A stretch of 64,000 bases of DNA from positions 48,169 through 112,168 of the forward strand of contig CAYOPZ010000005.1 of the NCBI GenBank assembly GCA_964406005.1, given 5' to 3'. The stretch's first letter is position 1. Every line of letters starts with the position of its first letter. The notes below the pieces were generated by a model. That model was not told the DNA's origin, ran no database searches, and saw only the letters and a list, made by a program, of their open reading frames with translations. Shown here one piece after another: positions 61,046 to 64,000 of this stretch. The translations under genes were made by a program, and so were the position numbers. This DNA is from CAYOPZ01 sp964406005. Its GTDB lineage: Bacteria; Bacteroidota; Bacteroidia; Bacteroidales; SM23-62.

Positions 61046-62770
61046 ATGAATAAAAAGTTAAAGGAGAACCGGGGCATACTTCTGTTCAGCCTCGCCTGGC
61101 TGCTGGTCAACCTGCTGCAGGCCCGTTTCACGGAGCTTCATGACGACGAGGCATATTACTGGGTCTATTCCCTGTTCCCGGCCTGGGGCTATTTCGATCA
61201 TCCTCCCATGGTGGCCGTCCTTGTCAGGCTGGGATATGCGCTTTTCCGCAGCGAGCTGGGCGTCAGGCTGTTTCCGGCCCTGCTCGGGGCCGGGTCCGTA
61301 TTCCTCATCTACAGGCTGCTGCCCGGCAGGTCAAGGGACCTGCGCCTCTATATCCTTGTCGTAACGGCCATAAGCCTGATGCATATAAACGTGGCCGGTT
61401 TCATGGCCCTTCCCGATGTCCCGCTTGTCTTCTTCACCTGTCTTTTCTTCCTGGTCCTGCAAAAATACCTCGGGGAAGACAGGATCATACAGGGACTGGC
61501 GCTGGGTATCCTCGCGGCGCTCATGCTTTACAGCAAGTACCACGCCCTGCTTATCCTTTTCTTCACGATCCTTTCCAACCGGAGGCTTCTGCTCCGCAGG
61601 ACCTTCTGGATGACCGCGGCAGTTGCCCTCATCCTCTTCATCCCCCATATCCTCTGGCAGGTCAGGAACGGCTTCGCCAGCTTCGAGTTCCACCTTGTCA
61701 GCCGGAGCACTCCTTTTCAGCTCCGTCACATACTCGAATACCTGGGCAACCAGGTCGTGGTGACAGGCCCTTTTATAGGCATCCCCATGCTTTACCTTGC
61801 ATTTTCCCGGCGGGCGGGCAATGCATTCGAAAGAGCGCTGAAATTCAACCTCTTCGGTTTCTTCGGTTTCTTCCTCCTGTCGAGCGTCAGGGGCCATGTC
61901 GAACCCCACTGGACCGCGGCCGCTTTCCCTCCCATGATCATACTGGCGCTGACACAGGCACGGGAATCCGGGAAATTGCGCAAATGGCTCCACGCCCTCG
62001 GAATCGCGACGATCCCCGTCGTACTGGTGCTCAGGACATACCTGGTGGTCGATTTCCTTCCCCTGCCCGACAATGTCTCCAGGTTGTTCCACCGGAAAGA
62101 AATATGGGTCAAACAGATCGAGGAAGTGGCGGGAGACAGGCCTGTCGTTTTCAGGAACAAGTTCCAGTACCCATCGGTCTACTGGTTCTACACAGGTAAA
62201 CCGGCATTCACCAGGAACAGCATCTATTACCGGAGGAACCAGTACGATATCTGGGACATCGAACACCAGTTGCAGGGAAGAAAGGTGTTCCTTGCGGCCT
62301 ATGGGGGAAATCCGGGAACCGACACCCTGAGCACGGTATTCGGCAATGTATACTACTACAACATTGAGCGGTATTGCTCATTCAACAACCTCGATATAAG
62401 CATCCCGGAAGGCCGTCTCACTGCAGCTGCCGGCGACACCCTGACGGTGACGGTCAGGATTGAAAACCCGAACCGGTACCCGGTCTGCCTCGACTGCCCC
62501 TGCGATATGCCTCCCTACCTGGTGGGGGTTTTTGCCGGCAGCGACGGGAAATTCACATTCAGCAGGCTGATCGAAGACCCTGTTCTCACGGAGATAGGAC
62601 CCGGGGACGCCGAAGCGCCCGAGGTACGGTTAAAGGTGCCCGGTACCCCGGGGCGGTACCGCTTCATGTTTTCATTCAGGTCCAATTACCTGTACCCGGG
62701 GATCAACGGCGGCACGACCGGGTTCGAGATCACTCCCTCCATGTCCACAGGGAATTCAGGAAGAAGTTGA
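61046..62770 (+). CDS. Glycosyltransferase family 39-like membrane protein (PMT_2/ArnT type)
   Basis: A 574-residue protein starting at the ATG at 61046; a TTG upstream would add 13 residues without a leader. The N-terminal half has eight or more membrane helices with the catalytic-site motif ELHDDEAYYWVYSL (about 30-43) and FDHPPMVAVLVRLG. This resembles the PMT_2/ArnT family, which moves sugars from lipid-phosphate donors. The last 120 residues form a soluble beta-rich domain. It overlaps the convergent GtrA gene by 41 bases. Acceptor unknown. Confidence 0.9.
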   Translation: MNKKLKENRGILLFSLAWLLVNLLQARFTELHDDEAYYWVYSLFPAWGYFDHPPMVAVLVRLGYALFRSELGVRLFPALLGAGSVFLIYRLLPGRSRDLRLYILVVTAISLMHINVAGFMALPDVPLVFFTCLFFLVLQKYLGEDRIIQGLALGILAALMLYSKYHALLILFFTILSNRRLLLRRTFWMTAAVALILFIPHILWQVRNGFASFEFHLVSRSTPFQLRHILEYLGNQVVVTGPFIGIPMLYLAFSRRAGNAFERALKFNLFGFFGFFLLSSVRGHVEPHWTAAAFPPMIILALTQARESGKLRKWLHALGIATIPVVLVLRTYLVVDFLPLPDNVSRLFHRKEIWVKQIEEVAGDRPVVFRNKFQYPSVYWFYTGKPAFTRNSIYYRRNQYDIWDIEHQLQGRKVFLAAYGGNPGTDTLSTVFGNVYYYNIERYCSFNNLDISIPEGRLTAAAGDTLTVTVRIENPNRYPVCLDCPCDMPPYLVGVFAGSDGKFTFSRLIEDPVLTEIGPGDAEAPEVRLKVPGTPGRYRFMFSFRSNYLYPGINGGTTGFEITPSMSTGNSGRS

Positions 62771-63182
62771 TCAGCGTTCCAAGGGCGATGCCGCAGAGGT
62801 TCGCAACCAGGTCGTGCATGCCCAGCACATTGGCAAGCAACAACAGGGTAAGGTAATTCACAATGCCCGCCAGCCCCGTTACGATGTGATAGCGCAGGAT
62901 CCTCGAAAATAAGGAGACCCCGGTCTTTCGCCTGCGGAAGGTCCAGAGGTTGTTCAGGAAAAAATTGCTCAGGATGGAGATTTCTATGGCAATGGGCGAT
63001 GCAACCTCGATACCGAGGTTTACGGGCCGTGTAAGGACGAAAAAGCAGCCCATGTTCACAAGTACCCCGGACCCGCCCACAAGGGCAAATTTCACGAACT
63101 CCTCCAGCCGTTCGGGCGCAATGCCCAGGCCTGCCCCGACAGAGGTAAGCCATTTGCAGACCGGGGAGTTCCTTACATTCAT
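62730..63182 (-). CDS. GtrA-family membrane protein
   Basis: A 150-residue protein with four membrane helices (within about 32-145). The GtrA pattern is RLEEFVKFALVGGSGVLVNM at the start and NFFLNSLWTWRE at the end. The start is the ATG at 63182; an upstream start at 63266 adds 28 residues without likely function. GtrA proteins are thought to move lipid-linked sugars across the membrane. Its neighbour is the GT39-like enzyme, which uses such donors, so a joint role is plausible although they lie on opposite strands. Confidence 0.9.
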   Translation of the reverse strand: MNVRNSPVCKWLTSVGAGLGIAPERLEEFVKFALVGGSGVLVNMGCFFVLTRPVNLGIEVASPIAIEISILSNFFLNNLWTFRRRKTGVSLFSRILRYHIVTGLAGIVNYLTLLLLANVLGMHDLVANLCGIALGTLINFFLNSLWTWRE

Positions 63183-63302
63183 ATCCGGGACTGTGTGAAA
63201 ACAGCTTCCAAAATTAGCCAAAAATCCCGGTTCCCCCGGCAGCACCACCGGAAGGACCCCCTGCAATTCTTCGCGACAGGTTTCCTTTTTGTTATACCGT
63301 CA

Positions 63303-64000
63303 CTACTTGAAAAGCCTGGGGGCAAAATCCGACAGGTAAGTCCTCCAGTTGGCCCATTCATGGCCGCCGGAGGTTTCATTATAAACATACTTGAAATCAC
63401 TCTCATCGAGCCTTGCCCTGAGAGCCTGCACGCCTTCATACACAAAATCGTTCTCGCCGCATGCGATGTAGTATAACTTGTAATTGGCCCTCAGCGTTTC
63501 CAGGTTTTTGTCATAGAAAGGAAGCAGGTAGGTGTTTGTAATATCGGCAAAGGCTCCGTTGTAATGCAAGCCCAGGCTGAAACACCCTATGTACTGGAAT
63601 AATTCAGGATGATGAATGCTGGCTATCTGGGTCTGAAGGCATCCCATGGACAAACCTGCTATTGCACGGTTGGCGCTGTTGGGGATCACCCTGTAATGTT
63701 TCTCGATATACGGGATTATATCCTTGACCAGGCTCTCGGGATATTGCGTCGGTGAACTAACTATACCCCCCATATTTGCAGCGCTTGCAGTATCCGGTTT
63801 CCTGTCTGTAATCGAAGCCGTCTGACCCGGATTGCCGTTGGGCATAACTATGATCATCGGTTTTGCCTCCCCGCGGGCGATCAGGTTGTCGAGAATGTAA
63901 TTGGCCCTTCCCAGTGAAGTCCAGGCATCTTCATCTCCCCCTCCTCCGTGAAGCAGGTACAATACCGGGTAGTCTTCCGTATTGTCTTCATAACCCGGAG
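63303..64000 (-). CDS. Esterase of the CE1/esterase D type, C-terminal 232 residues (cut by window edge)
   Basis: The frame is open to base 64000 and has no start codon that makes sense inside the window, so the N-terminus is missing. The alpha/beta hydrolase part shows VLYLLHGGGGDEDAWTSLGR, the nucleophile Ser in AGLSMGCLQ, an acid in CGENDFVY, and the His in TSGGHEWANW, in the usual order. The fold matches putative feruloyl or acetyl-xylan type esterases, often exported in Bacteroidota. It lies 120 bases upstream of the GtrA gene on the same strand. Substrate unknown. Confidence 0.9.
   Translation of the reverse strand, partial: PGYEDNTEDYPVLYLLHGGGGDEDAWTSLGRANYILDNLIARGEAKPMIIVMPNGNPGQTASITDRKPDTASAANMGGIVSSPTQYPESLVKDIIPYIEKHYRVIPNSANRAIAGLSMGCLQTQIASIHHPELFQYIGCFSLGLHYNGAFADITNTYLLPFYDKNLETLRANYKLYYIACGENDFVYEGVQALRARLDESDFKYVYNETSGGHEWANWRTYLSDFAPRLFK

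Noticed and set aside
59729..62266. Long frames at 59729-60934 (plus) and 61331-62266 (minus)
   Set aside because: They are antisense to the DUF1295/exported-protein genes and the GT39 gene, without recognisable motifs.
1..64000. tRNA, rRNA, CRISPR arrays, insertion sequences, attachment sites or origin
   Set aside because: No characteristic folds, repeat-spacer series or transposase/integrase motifs were seen on reading; a covariance-model scan would be needed to exclude small RNAs.

Overview
The window looks like a chromosomal piece of a Bacteroidota genome, most like the free-living polysaccharide-degrading Bacteroidales/Marinilabiliales; the family is uncertain. The evidence is a SusC/SusD pair under an ECF sigma factor and a FecR anti-sigma factor, lipoproteins with short signal peptides, a Bacteroidota-type TonB/ExbB/ExbD/ExbD set, LytS/LytTR regulators, and promoter elements of the TTTG-N20-TAnnTTTG kind. 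I see no tRNA, rRNA, CRISPR array, transposase or phage gene. Coding density is high and no gene-free stretch exceeds about 300 bases.

Layout. 1-2030 (minus): a TonB-dependent receptor cut by the window edge, with a small His-rich membrane protein, probably for metal uptake. 2203-5382: an unknown protein with a duplicated domain, converging on a GH3 glucosidase. 5513-12059 (minus): a TonB energy-transduction operon (small membrane protein, PstS-like lipoprotein, TPR protein, ExbB, two ExbD, TonB) closed by a strong terminator. 12142-21862 (minus): a six-gene catabolic operon encoding a lipoyl E2, a fused E1 alpha-beta, a PHP-domain protein, a class II aldolase/SDR fusion, a SorE-like zinc dehydrogenase and a two-domain class II aldolase. 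It diverges from a HutC-type GntR regulator (22058) and has a perfect palindromic operator at its predicted promoter.

22902-31323 (plus): a TolC/MacA/MacB-type efflux operon ending in a LytS-type kinase and LytTR regulator, flanked by two paralogous receptor-plug-only proteins. 31496-35235 (plus): rhamnose transporter, isomerase and kinase, without an aldolase; the aldolase/SDR fusion at 14811-16778 could supply that step. 35349-48012 (minus): a polysaccharide utilisation locus with ECF sigma, FecR, SusC with an STN domain, SusD and two GH3 enzymes, containing several strong RNA hairpins.

48292-52414: a phosphohexomutase, a 2-hydroxyacid dehydrogenase and a PabB/PabC pair for p-aminobenzoate. 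52528-59013 (plus): a TetR-led envelope cluster with an outer-membrane-type protein, an ABC ATPase, two FtsX-type permeases, a LolA-like carrier and a cysteine-cluster protein. It ends against a DUF1295 membrane protein. 59975-64000: an unknown exported protein, a GT39-like glycosyltransferase, a GtrA-family protein and a partial CE1-like esterase.

The best candidates for something undescribed are the E1/E2/PHP/aldolase operon, the plug-only protein pair around the efflux operon, and the TetR-led ABC/LolA-like cluster with its 71-base inverted repeat.
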